Below the pieces are notes generated by a model. That model searched no databases, was not told the DNA's origin, and saw only the letters and a list, made by a program, of their open reading frames with translations. Both the position numbers and the translations under genes were made by a program. A DNA stretch of 18,150 bases from Candidatus Colwellbacteria bacterium RIFCSPLOWO2_02_FULL_44_20b (lineage in GTDB: Bacteria; Patescibacteriota; Minisyncoccia; UBA6257; Colwellbacteraceae), in NCBI GenBank assembly GCA_001817765.1, contig MHIZ01000035.1, forward strand, positions 7,890 through 26,039, in the 5' to 3' direction. Each line of letters opens with the position of its first letter. The stretch's first letter is position 1. Positions 1 through 6,735 of the stretch are shown here, piece by piece.

Positions 1-388
1 TCCTTTGACGGACAATATCAGCATGGTACGTCACAATAATTTTTTTCCGCGGTCGGAAAAAAAACCACGCGAGCGTTGCGAGTGGAAATGGTTCATGAAA
101 ATGAATAATGTCTGCCTCGGAAACAGCGCGTCGAAAATCAAGAAAAAAAGAAAGTGATAAAGGCATTCCAAAAAGAATACCGAAACTCGCTGATCGCCGG
201 ACAGGAACGCCATTAATAATTTGGGAAGAACCAGCGCCCCGCGACGCGACACAGAGAACCCGAACGTCAAAGCGCGAATCGTTCCGAAGCCCTTCGCTTA
301 ATTCCTGAACAATGCGTTCAACGCCCCCGATCCAAGGGGTATAGAGCTTGGTAACCTGAAGAATTTTAAGCGGCTCCGATCGTGTCAT
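1..388 (-). CDS. Glycosyltransferase family 4, N-terminal part (cut by left window edge)
   Basis: The frame starts at an ATG at 386-388 and stays open to the window edge, giving 129 complete codons. The N-terminus has the GT4/GT-B pattern: a beta strand (LKILQVTKLYTP), then WIGGVERIVQELSEGL, the Gly-rich turn and helix that contact the donor sugar in this family. Further on are IIHFHEP and IIVTYHADIV, typical of the N-terminal Rossmann domain of group 1 glycosyltransferases. The catalytic C-terminal domain with the E-x7-E motif lies outside the window. The start lies inside the 3' end of the preceding glycosyltransferase gene (23-bp overlap), so it is probably co-transcribed as the next gene of the glycan operon. 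Its expected role is cytoplasmic transfer of a sugar from a nucleotide-sugar to a growing glycan; donor and acceptor cannot be read from sequence. Confidence 0.88.
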   Translation of the reverse strand, partial: MTRSEPLKILQVTKLYTPWIGGVERIVQELSEGLRNDSRFDVRVLCVASRGAGSSQIINGVPVRRSASFGILFGMPLSLSFFLDFRRAVSEADIIHFHEPFPLATLAWFFFRPRKKIIVTYHADIVRQR

Positions 389-1481
389 AGTACAACTGTG
401 TATAGGATTGAAGCATAGTATCAAGTGAATACTTATTACGAACAAACGTTTGGGCGGCCTGTCCGAGGCGCGCTCGAAGATCCGAGTTCTGAAAAAGTTC
501 AAAAAGTTTGCGCGAGGCCGTAGTAATATCTCTCAAAGGGTATGTAAGTCCGGTCTCGTTATTATGAACAAGATCGCGACTGCCGATTACGTCCGATGCA
601 AAAACAGGAAGTCCCGTCGTCATCGCCTCAAGAATAACAAGCGGCATTCCTTCCCAAAGCGACGTTGAAAGAAAAAGATCGCTCGCCTGAAGAAGCGCCG
701 GTACATCATTTCGCGTCCCAAGAAAAGAAACCGTATTTTGAATATGAAGCGACTGGGCAAGTATCTCAAGTTCCTTCCGCTGATCCCCATCCCCCACGAG
801 ACAGGCTCGCGCATTCGGTGCTTGCCGAACAATACGGGCAAAAATACGAAGAAACTCTTTAAAGTTTTTTTGATGGACGAGTCGCCCCACGCCAGTAATT
901 AAAAAATCGCTATCACGAAGTCCTAAAAGGCGCCGATTTTCTGTCCTGGTTGATAATGAATCGAAACGCGAAAACGACACTCCATTGGAAATAACAATGG
1001 ATCGAGATAACGAGAAAAGTTTAAGGCGCAACGCCTCGATACGCTCGCTCTCCGATACAGCAACAATTCGTTTTGTAAAGAAACTGAAAATCCGCTCAAG
1101 AAAAAGATAAAAAGTGCGCGGGAAAAATCCGTACGATCCGATGTGAATGCCATGCATCGTATGGAGCACGGGTATACGAGAAATAAAAGCCGCGATCCTC
1201 CCGTGAATCCCCGCTCCCTTACCGTGCGTATGAACGATTACCGGTTGCTCATATCGGATAATTCTTAAAATACTAAAAATAAGAAAAGGATTAAGCCTGC
1301 GAAGCGGAACATCATAAACACGTGCTCCCGCTTCGCGAAAACGGTCAAAAAACGGCCCATCCGCGGGCGCGATAACCGCAAAATCAAAATCACGCCGTAA
1401 GCCGGAGAGAAGATCAAGAACAACCTGGGGTCCTCCCCCGACCTGCGTTGAGGCGATAAGAAAAAGAATACGTGGTTTCAT
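366..1481 (-). CDS. Glycosyltransferase family 4 (group 1), retaining
   Basis: The 371-residue protein has a full-length GT-B fold. The N-terminal domain begins with the strand RILFLIAST and the Gly-rich loop QVGGGPQVVLDLLSGL (about residues 13-28), followed by IVHTHGKGAGIHGR (82-95) and VLHTMHGIHIG. The C-terminal domain has VGRLVHQKNFKEFL (198-211), LVGDGDQRKELE (228-239) and the family E-x7-E motif EGMPLVILE (E277, E285), which positions the nucleotide-sugar. There is no signal peptide or membrane segment, so it acts in the cytoplasm, possibly at the inner face of the membrane. Its ATG overlaps the stop of the upstream GT2 gene as ATGA, which suggests translational coupling. The length is normal for the family. 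Sugar specificity is unknown. Confidence 0.93.
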   Translation of the reverse strand: MKPRILFLIASTQVGGGPQVVLDLLSGLRRDFDFAVIAPADGPFFDRFREAGARVYDVPLRRLNPFLIFSILRIIRYEQPVIVHTHGKGAGIHGRIAAFISRIPVLHTMHGIHIGSYGFFPRTFYLFLERIFSFFTKRIVAVSESERIEALRLKLFSLSRSIVISNGVSFSRFDSLSTRTENRRLLGLRDSDFLITGVGRLVHQKNFKEFLRIFARIVRQAPNARACLVGDGDQRKELEILAQSLHIQNTVSFLGTRNDVPALLQASDLFLSTSLWEGMPLVILEAMTTGLPVFASDVIGSRDLVHNNETGLTYPLRDITTASRKLFELFQNSDLRARLGQAAQTFVRNKYSLDTMLQSYTQLYYDTIGAA

Positions 1482-2473
1482 CGAAGCCGCGGCCGGTGTA
1501 ATATTTTTGCCAAAAACTCCATATCAAAGTGTAACAAACTTGCCGTAATCCCAAGAGCACCCTTAAGCCGCGTCAAAAAATCGCCATACCGAAGCGCATG
1601 TGCATATCGTGCCCGAGCCGCCCGCCACTCCTGTCGCAAAAGAAGTCTCCGTCCTTCAGTACAAAACCGAGAAACTTTCCGCCGTTCATAATTTTTAGAA
1701 ACTGCCTCGCCTGAAAGCTCGAATTGCGCGCGTATCACAGAAGAAACGGTTGAAAGAAACGAAAGAGCATAGAGCGCTACCATCTCCTCAATATTCCCGC
1801 CCTGGTTGCTCGTAACTTGTACTGGATGAATTCGGTAAAACCCAACAACCTCGTTTGTCGTCGCGAACGTTCCTTGAAGAGCAAAATGAAGCCACGTCGG
1901 GTAATCAACGAGTGGAAGTGATGGAGGTTGTATAAAACCGCCGATATTTCGAAGTGTTGAGGTTCGAAGCATAACACTCGGCGACCGGATTGGATTAAAA
2001 AACAAAAGTTTCTGCAAAACCGCTCCGATTGGTTCGTTGCGCCACAAAGAAGTATCAAGAGAAAATAAAGGCACAGAGTCAATCTCTTGATCATTATGGT
2101 CAACCTGTCGTACCTTTCCCCATGAAAAAACAACGGAAGAATTTTCAAAAAGAGGCGCTTGCTTCGCGAGTTTGTCATACGGCCAGAAATCGTCACCCTC
2201 AAGAATCGCTATAAGTTCTCCGCGTGCCATCCGAAGCGCCTCATTATAACGCTTCCCCATCGTCGCTAAACCTTCATGCGGCAATCGTACATACCGAATC
2301 CGAGAATCGTGAAAACTGCGTACAATTTGTTCCGTAGTATCAGTTGAACCATCATCAATAATGATATGTTCGAAGCGCCCATATGACTGATGAAGAACGC
2401 TCTCAATGCACGTCCTGATAAAACGCTCGTGGTTGTAAGTAAGGGTAATAATTGAAACAAGGGGTTTAATCAT
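1478..2473 (-). CDS. Glycosyltransferase family 2 (GT-A fold)
   Basis: With the start at the ATG 2471-2473 the protein has 331 residues. It begins with PLVSIITLTYNHERFI, the usual first strand of GT2 enzymes. DDGSTD (40-45) binds the nucleotide-sugar, and LEGDD (91-95) is the DXD-like metal site. The C-terminal part contains a YPTWLHFAL segment, as in many GT2 enzymes that modify surface polysaccharides, and ends in a basic, helical tail without clear membrane spans. The frame is open upstream to 2530, but the internal ATG is preferred because it starts the conserved fold directly and gives a tight 8-bp overlap (ATGATTAA) with the methyltransferase gene. The downstream gene begins in an ATGA overlap. 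Expected role: addition of one sugar during assembly of the glycan made by this operon. Confidence 0.92.
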   Translation of the reverse strand: MIKPLVSIITLTYNHERFIRTCIESVLHQSYGRFEHIIIDDGSTDTTEQIVRSFHDSRIRYVRLPHEGLATMGKRYNEALRMARGELIAILEGDDFWPYDKLAKQAPLFENSSVVFSWGKVRQVDHNDQEIDSVPLFSLDTSLWRNEPIGAVLQKLLFFNPIRSPSVMLRTSTLRNIGGFIQPPSLPLVDYPTWLHFALQGTFATTNEVVGFYRIHPVQVTSNQGGNIEEMVALYALSFLSTVSSVIRAQFELSGEAVSKNYERRKVSRFCTEGRRLLLRQEWRAARARYAHALRYGDFLTRLKGALGITASLLHFDMEFLAKILHRPRLR

Positions 2474-3416
2474 TGTCTGTGGTAAGAAATGAAGGCGTCC
2501 CGACAACAACCATCGAAATATCGCGAACACCTAAAAGATGAAGTATCGCGGCAATCGGCAGAAAAAGAACTTGTTTGAGTCGAATAAGCCGAATATCAAG
2601 GCGAATCGGCTTTTGTGAAGAAGTCGTGGGAGCTCCTGATTGTTTCCTAAACAGAGAAAAGACAAACATTCCAATACCGCTTCCTGAAATGTTCTGAGGA
2701 CTCAAAAACGGAAAGAATACTCGTGGGGTATATCCGTAATTTTTAAAAAGTGTGGTAAGCGCCTTCGGTGTCCATCGAGTAAAGTGATGCGGAGGATAAT
2801 CTCCGACCTCGCGCGTTCCGCGCCATAAAGTAAATCGCCGAGAACTTGGAACGCTGACAATTAAATAACTTCGCGGAAACCGCGTCGCAACTCGACGAAT
2901 AAAATCAACGGGATCCGGCAAGTGTTCTAGAACTTCAAGCATGAGAATCGCTACCGGTTCGGGCCAATCAGACGGATATGAGTCGATCGACCCGACCGCC
3001 GCCGTAAACCCTTGTTCTTGGAGACGTTGGATCGAACTCGGCGTCACATCAAGTCCAAGAGGTTGAAATCCGCGACGTCGGAGATGATAAAGCATCACTC
3101 CTCCGCCACACCCAAGATCAAGAACAAAACTTCCCCTTGGCACAGAGCACCGAAGCCATCGAAGAATAAATCGCTCAAAATTATAAAGCGGATAAGTCTG
3201 AAACGAGGAGAGTCGGGCTATGTAACCAAGACTACTGAAGTCGTTGTCTCCCTGAAATGCCTCATCATAGGAATGCGAGTCGTAGTCGCGCGGCTCGGAA
3301 AATTGAAGCCCACACCCCACGCACGAATAAATCGTATATTTTCCAAAACGTTCGAAAAGAGACACAGACTTTCCTGTTCCACAAATAAAACATGACGGGT
3401 AAATAGAATAGCTCAT
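2466..3416 (-). CDS. Class I SAM-dependent methyltransferase with N-terminal zinc ribbon
   Basis: The N-terminus carries two CxxC pairs (C9/C12 and C32/C35) that form a likely zinc ribbon, common in sugar methyltransferases of surface-polysaccharide clusters. The Rossmann core follows: motif I VLDLGCGGG (98-106), an acidic residue at the end of strand 2 (GLDVTPSS), and LMLEVLEHLPDP (158-169), the UbiG-like/Methyltransf_23 signature. YPPHHFTRW (207-215) is also typical of that family. A hydrophobic stretch near residues 283-295 may be a membrane-associated helix. The ATG overlaps the stop of the TPR gene as ATGA, and the stop overlaps the GT2 start. It probably methylates a sugar or a glycan end, which can cap a chain; the acceptor is unknown. 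Confidence 0.9.
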   Translation of the reverse strand: MSYSIYPSCFICGTGKSVSLFERFGKYTIYSCVGCGLQFSEPRDYDSHSYDEAFQGDNDFSSLGYIARLSSFQTYPLYNFERFILRWLRCSVPRGSFVLDLGCGGGVMLYHLRRRGFQPLGLDVTPSSIQRLQEQGFTAAVGSIDSYPSDWPEPVAILMLEVLEHLPDPVDFIRRVATRFPRSYLIVSVPSSRRFTLWRGTREVGDYPPHHFTRWTPKALTTLFKNYGYTPRVFFPFLSPQNISGSGIGMFVFSLFRKQSGAPTTSSQKPIRLDIRLIRLKQVLFLPIAAILHLLGVRDISMVVVGTPSFLTTDND

Positions 3417-4006
3417 TCTAAAGATTTAAGAATACCCTGAACGCGAATATCATCCGGCCAAAGCCCTAAGATCCGCCCGCCAACGGCACGAACATCACCA
3501 GAAAAAGCAGAGTGACTAAGATAAAGTCGAAAAAGGTCATAAAGAAAATCTGGCTTGTCGGGAGCAAGTGCAAGGCCTTTAAGATAATAATATTCTGCCT
3601 TTGAAAAATCATCAGTAGCCCCATAAAGATCCCACAATCGTTCCCGAAGTTGTCCCGCTACAGAAAAACCTTGAGTATAAAATACTCCTCCTGAAAACGG
3701 CTGTCGTACGTCGAACCACGATTCATAATAGGTAACCAACGCCCGCGCAACCTCTTCATCAACATCAGTATCAAGAAGAGAAAGAGTCTGGTAGCCAAGA
3801 AGATAAAGCGTTTCCTCGTGCCCGATGGGAGATGAAAAAGAAAGCGCGCGTTCCGAGGCCTCAATAAAAGACCAGTAGCGATGATCTTCTATAAACGTCG
3901 ATGAAACTCGGGTGAAATAATATGTTTTGAAAAACAACAAAGCCGCCCCAAAATAAATTCCCAAGAGAGTAAGAAAAGCAAGAAATATGAAAAGCGCGCG
4001 TCGCAT
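3413..4006 (-). CDS. Membrane-anchored TPR-like protein, partner of the O-antigen ligase-like protein
   Basis: This 197-residue protein has one N-terminal membrane span (about 4-27) and a helical remainder. Residues 130-165 fit a tetratricopeptide repeat: FSKAEYYYLKGLALAPDKPD followed by a second helix with DLFRLYLSH. The gene begins inside the stop codon of the ligase-like gene (TAATG, 1-bp overlap) and ends in an ATGA overlap with the methyltransferase. In many O-antigen ligase/polymerase relatives a TPR region is fused to the C-terminus of the membrane protein; here it appears as a separate gene directly downstream. It therefore probably sits beside the membrane enzyme and helps bind a protein or glycan substrate, which is an inference from context. 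No catalytic motif is visible. Confidence 0.75.
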   Translation of the reverse strand: MRRALFIFLAFLTLLGIYFGAALLFFKTYYFTRVSSTFIEDHRYWSFIEASERALSFSSPIGHEETLYLLGYQTLSLLDTDVDEEVARALVTYYESWFDVRQPFSGGVFYTQGFSVAGQLRERLWDLYGATDDFSKAEYYYLKGLALAPDKPDFLYDLFRLYLSHSAFSGDVRAVGGRILGLWPDDIRVQGILKSLE

Positions 4007-5310
4007 TACGAAGAAGACTGATGAGATGGTAGTAAAAATGTCGACACCCCAAATGCAAGAAAGGTGAAAAGAAGAAGCTGGGTCGAGAAAACATCAAAAA
4101 GAAACATCCCCTGGCCGAAATATGCAGCCGGAAAAGCAAAAAGAAACGCCCGAGTAAAAAGCGGTAGCGTGGCTCTATAGAGAAGATGATAGAAAACAAA
4201 AAAGACGCCGAGAAAACTTAAGAGCCCAAGCCCGCCAAGAGCCACAAGATAGTCGAAAATGACGTTGTGCGCCCGATCAAACCAAATTTCAGAACCTTCG
4301 GTAGGAAGAAAATGCCGCGGATTGAAATGATGATTAAAAACAAAACTAAATTGGTCTGTCCCCCATCCTAAAACCGGTCGTTCAAGAAACCCTTCGAAAG
4401 CCGCCTCCCACGTCCAAAGGCGGGTTTGCGCAGTTCGCTCAGTAAGAGATATCTGAAAAACGCGGGATCCGGGGAGTGATTGGACAAACTCTGTTCCGCG
4501 AAAGGTAAAAAGCGCCGTACATATAAATATTCCGGCAAAAAGAATTATCCCAGCACGCTGGCGAAAAAGTCCACGCGAAGAAAAAAAGATAAACAGAAGA
4601 AAAACGCCAAGACCAACGAGAATCCCGAGAAAAGCACCGCGTGTTTGAGTAATAACAAGAAAAACAAAAAAGACTACTGAAGATGCTCCGCCAAGGATTT
4701 TCTGAAACCGCGACAAAGGATCGAAGAATAAGTTGAGCGCGAAAAAGAAAAGAAAAAGTAAGTAACTCCCAAGAAACGCGGGGTTGCCAAGCGTGCCGTG
4801 AAACTGGTGAAGCAAAGAAAGAGCCGGACCAGAAAGACCAAAAAGATGGAATGCCGCGAGAACTCCATATAAAAGAACAAACAGACCAAGGATAACAAGA
4901 TAGGTAAAAATCTTTTTCCAAATCATCCGCGAAGAAAAAAACGTTGTAAGAAGAAAATAGAAACCAAGAAAGACAAGCATCTGAAAGCCGCCATCTCCTC
5001 GCGTAAGTGTTGACCAAAAAGAGGTCGAGGGATGTACGCCAAAAAATCCCGCGAGAAGATACACAGCAATAAAAACAATGAGCGCGATGCTAAGAGGTGA
5101 TGAAAGTACCTCCCGCGCTCGCGTCTCAAACTCAGTATCACGATAAAAAAGAAGCCCTACAAAAAAGAAAAAAAGAGCAAGAAGCACGGTTACCCTGAAA
5201 AAAACGTACTTTCCGACAATGAAAGAAAAAGGCGCGAGAAACGGAAAAACAACAAGAATGCTAAGGAATGAAAGAATGAGGAAAAGTTGTGAGATCTTGA
5301 AAAGATGCAA
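4006..5310 (-). CDS. O-antigen ligase/polymerase-like integral membrane protein (Wzy_C/WaaL superfamily)
   Basis: The 434-residue protein has about 11-12 membrane spans and the superfamily signatures. These are HGTLGNPAFLGSYL (171-184), TQTRGAFLG (221-229, with the conserved Arg R224), RLWTWEAAFEGFLERPVLGW (297-316), and FDRAHNVIFDYL (344-355, with H348 in the large periplasmic-loop region used for catalysis). The family moves an undecaprenyl-linked glycan onto a lipid, protein or another glycan at the outer face of the membrane. The start is TTG at 5308-5310: an in-frame stop lies just upstream and no in-frame ATG comes before residue 111. A -10-like GACAAT lies 7 nt before the TTG, but the -35 is poor. 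It opens a chain of six overlapping genes. A CPR cell lacks classical LPS, so the acceptor may be a surface protein or exopolysaccharide. Confidence 0.88.
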   Translation of the reverse strand: MHLFKISQLFLILSFLSILVVFPFLAPFSFIVGKYVFFRVTVLLALFFFFVGLLFYRDTEFETRAREVLSSPLSIALIVFIAVYLLAGFFGVHPSTSFWSTLTRGDGGFQMLVFLGFYFLLTTFFSSRMIWKKIFTYLVILGLFVLLYGVLAAFHLFGLSGPALSLLHQFHGTLGNPAFLGSYLLFLFFFALNLFFDPLSRFQKILGGASSVVFFVFLVITQTRGAFLGILVGLGVFLLFIFFSSRGLFRQRAGIILFAGIFICTALFTFRGTEFVQSLPGSRVFQISLTERTAQTRLWTWEAAFEGFLERPVLGWGTDQFSFVFNHHFNPRHFLPTEGSEIWFDRAHNVIFDYLVALGGLGLLSFLGVFFVFYHLLYRATLPLFTRAFLFAFPAAYFGQGMFLFDVFSTQLLLFTFLAFGVSTFLLPSHQSSS

Positions 5311-5387
5311 CGGAAAGATTGTCTCTACTCTACGTCAAAAAAAGAGCCTGAGGCAAGTGAATAGATGCGGCTTAAAATAAATAAAAC

Positions 5388-5418
5388 CAAAACCCGCCCC
5401 TATAAAGAGCGGGTTTTG
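5388..5418 (-). terminator. Intrinsic terminator after the Ig/PG-binding protein gene
   Basis: A 10-bp perfect stem (5388-5397 paired with 5409-5418, arms CAAAACCCGC and GCGGGTTTTG) encloses an 11-nt loop. On the minus strand it is followed by a T-rich tract (GTTTTATTTATTTT). It begins about 22 bp past the stop codon at 5440 and separates the surface-protein genes from the glycan operon, which therefore needs its own promoter. Confidence 0.85.
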
Positions 5419-5439
5419 AAGGTCTCAAGGAAAACCTGT

Positions 5440-6624
5440 TTAAAGTCCGAGTAGTGAATTAAGCTTTGCTCTCGTCTTTGGGCCAACGTAGCCATAACCG
5501 GGATCGCTCACGCTCGTAACAATGCCCTGCTTCATCTGGAATCTGCCAACCGCCGCCTTGGTAAGTCCTCCATAGTAACCAGTGACAAGTCCTTCGGGAT
5601 AAATGTCGGTGCCTTGGGATTTTAAGAATTCCTGAAGCGCCGTTACATCATCGCCCTTAGAACCGACAGTCAGTGCCTTTGAGTACTTCCCGCTCGCCGG
5701 TTTTGCCGAAGCTGGAGCAGAAACCGATCCGCTTCCTTGCGGAGCCGCTACCTGGGCCTGAAGAGCCGCCAGATTTTCAAGCAAAACCGCTAGGTTTGCT
5801 CTCATTTCATCGTTTGTCTTCGGGCTTGCATACGGTAAAGGTTTCAGAGTAACACTCGTCGTTGTCGACGGAGTTGTTGTCGTTGTTGAGGGAGTGGTTG
5901 TAGTTGTTTGTGCCGCAGTCTCTGAAGTTGAAGCAGTAGGATCAAGGGTAATCGTATCGGATATAACAGCCGAAACATTTCCCGCGTTATCCCTAAACTT
6001 CGCGTAAACCGTTTTCACTCCATTGCTGGAAGAAAGCATCCACGACTTTGAAGTTCCATAAACAATCCATACCGCGCCGGTAAAGTTCGAGTCATTGGAA
6101 AGAAGAACATCAGATGCGCCCGTCGCTCCAAGCGTCAAAGTTACTGCTACGGTTGTCGTTTTTGCTGCCCCATTATTCACAGAAACCGATGTGCCAGTTG
6201 GTGCGGTCGTGTCCGTAACCGGACCTCCGCCCCCACCACCGCCCCCTCCTCCCGAACTTGCAAGTGCGCAAAGCGAAGTTGCATCAGGAGTAATAATAAT
6301 AGTAAGAGGACCGGTAACTGAAAGGCTGTTTTGGCTCACCGAACACTGTTGGCTGATATTCTGATCGTTGTTCAAGCGGTACCTGTCGGACGATGTAAGC
6401 GTAAAAGTGCTTGATGCCGGCACAACAACCTCAAGTGTTAACGCGCCGACAATCATCGATGTCGCGGCTGAGCCGCTCGAAATCGAGTAGTTGTTGCTGT
6501 TAATCGTTACGGTTGTCGCCGACGTAAAGCTAAGCGCCTGCGCCGATACGCTCGCCGAAAGAAGTACTCCTAAAACAACAATAAGAGGAAAGGCAAAAGC
6601 TAATTTTACTTTACGTTGTATCAT
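5440..6624 (-). CDS. Secreted protein: Ig-like module, Ser/Thr linker, C-terminal peptidoglycan-binding domain
   Basis: 394 residues. A signal peptide (1-30: Lys-rich start, hydrophobic core, SASVSAQA cleavage region) is followed by a small beta domain (31-122) with two cysteines (C94, C119) that could form a disulfide. Then come a run of ten glycines (125-134), an Ig-like/FN3-like domain (about 138-228, with NGVKTVYAKFRDNAGNVS at 201-218, typical of bacterial Ig-like repeats), a Thr/Ser linker (230-260), a short coiled coil (271-295) and a PG_binding_1 domain (315-394). That domain contains VGSKGDDVTALQEFL and a GYYGGLTKAAVGRFQ core. It is probably held on the cell wall and presents the N-terminal modules outwards. 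The Thr-rich linker is a plausible glycosylation site (inference). A purine-rich AGAGGAG lies 17 nt before the ATG, too far for a normal ribosome site. An intrinsic terminator follows. Confidence 0.87.
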   Translation of the reverse strand: MIQRKVKLAFAFPLIVVLGVLLSASVSAQALSFTSATTVTINSNNYSISSGSAATSMIVGALTLEVVVPASSTFTLTSSDRYRLNNDQNISQQCSVSQNSLSVTGPLTIIITPDATSLCALASSGGGGGGGGGGPVTDTTAPTGTSVSVNNGAAKTTTVAVTLTLGATGASDVLLSNDSNFTGAVWIVYGTSKSWMLSSSNGVKTVYAKFRDNAGNVSAVISDTITLDPTASTSETAAQTTTTTPSTTTTTPSTTTSVTLKPLPYASPKTNDEMRANLAVLLENLAALQAQVAAPQGSGSVSAPASAKPASGKYSKALTVGSKGDDVTALQEFLKSQGTDIYPEGLVTGYYGGLTKAAVGRFQMKQGIVTSVSDPGYGYVGPKTRAKLNSLLGL

Positions 6625-6679
6625 TCGTTTTCGTTCTTTTTCTCCTCTCCGACTTTAAGTCGAAAAGGTCAACTAATCC

Positions 6680-6725
6680 CATTCGCATTAGAGCTTTTCA
6701 CATTGTATGAAAAGTAGCGCGAATG
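6680..6725 (-). other. Two-part hairpin between two surface-protein genes
   Basis: The outer arms CATTCGC (6680-6686) and GCGAATG (6719-6725) and the inner arms CTTTTCA (6694-6700) and TGAAAAG (6708-6714) are both perfect 7-bp inverted repeats, nested around a 7-nt loop. No T-tract follows on the minus strand, so it is not a standard terminator. It lies 11 bp past the stop of the fibre-like gene and may protect or process a shared transcript. A palindrome CGACTTTAAGTCG-like element follows before the next gene. Confidence 0.6.
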
Positions 6726-6735
6726 GAGCTTAGAG

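Noticed and set aside
2474..2530. Longer N-terminus of the GT2 glycosyltransferase starting at 2530
   Set aside because: It would add 19 residues before the conserved first strand and overlap the methyltransferase gene by 65 bp; the ATG at 2473 gives an 8-bp overlap.
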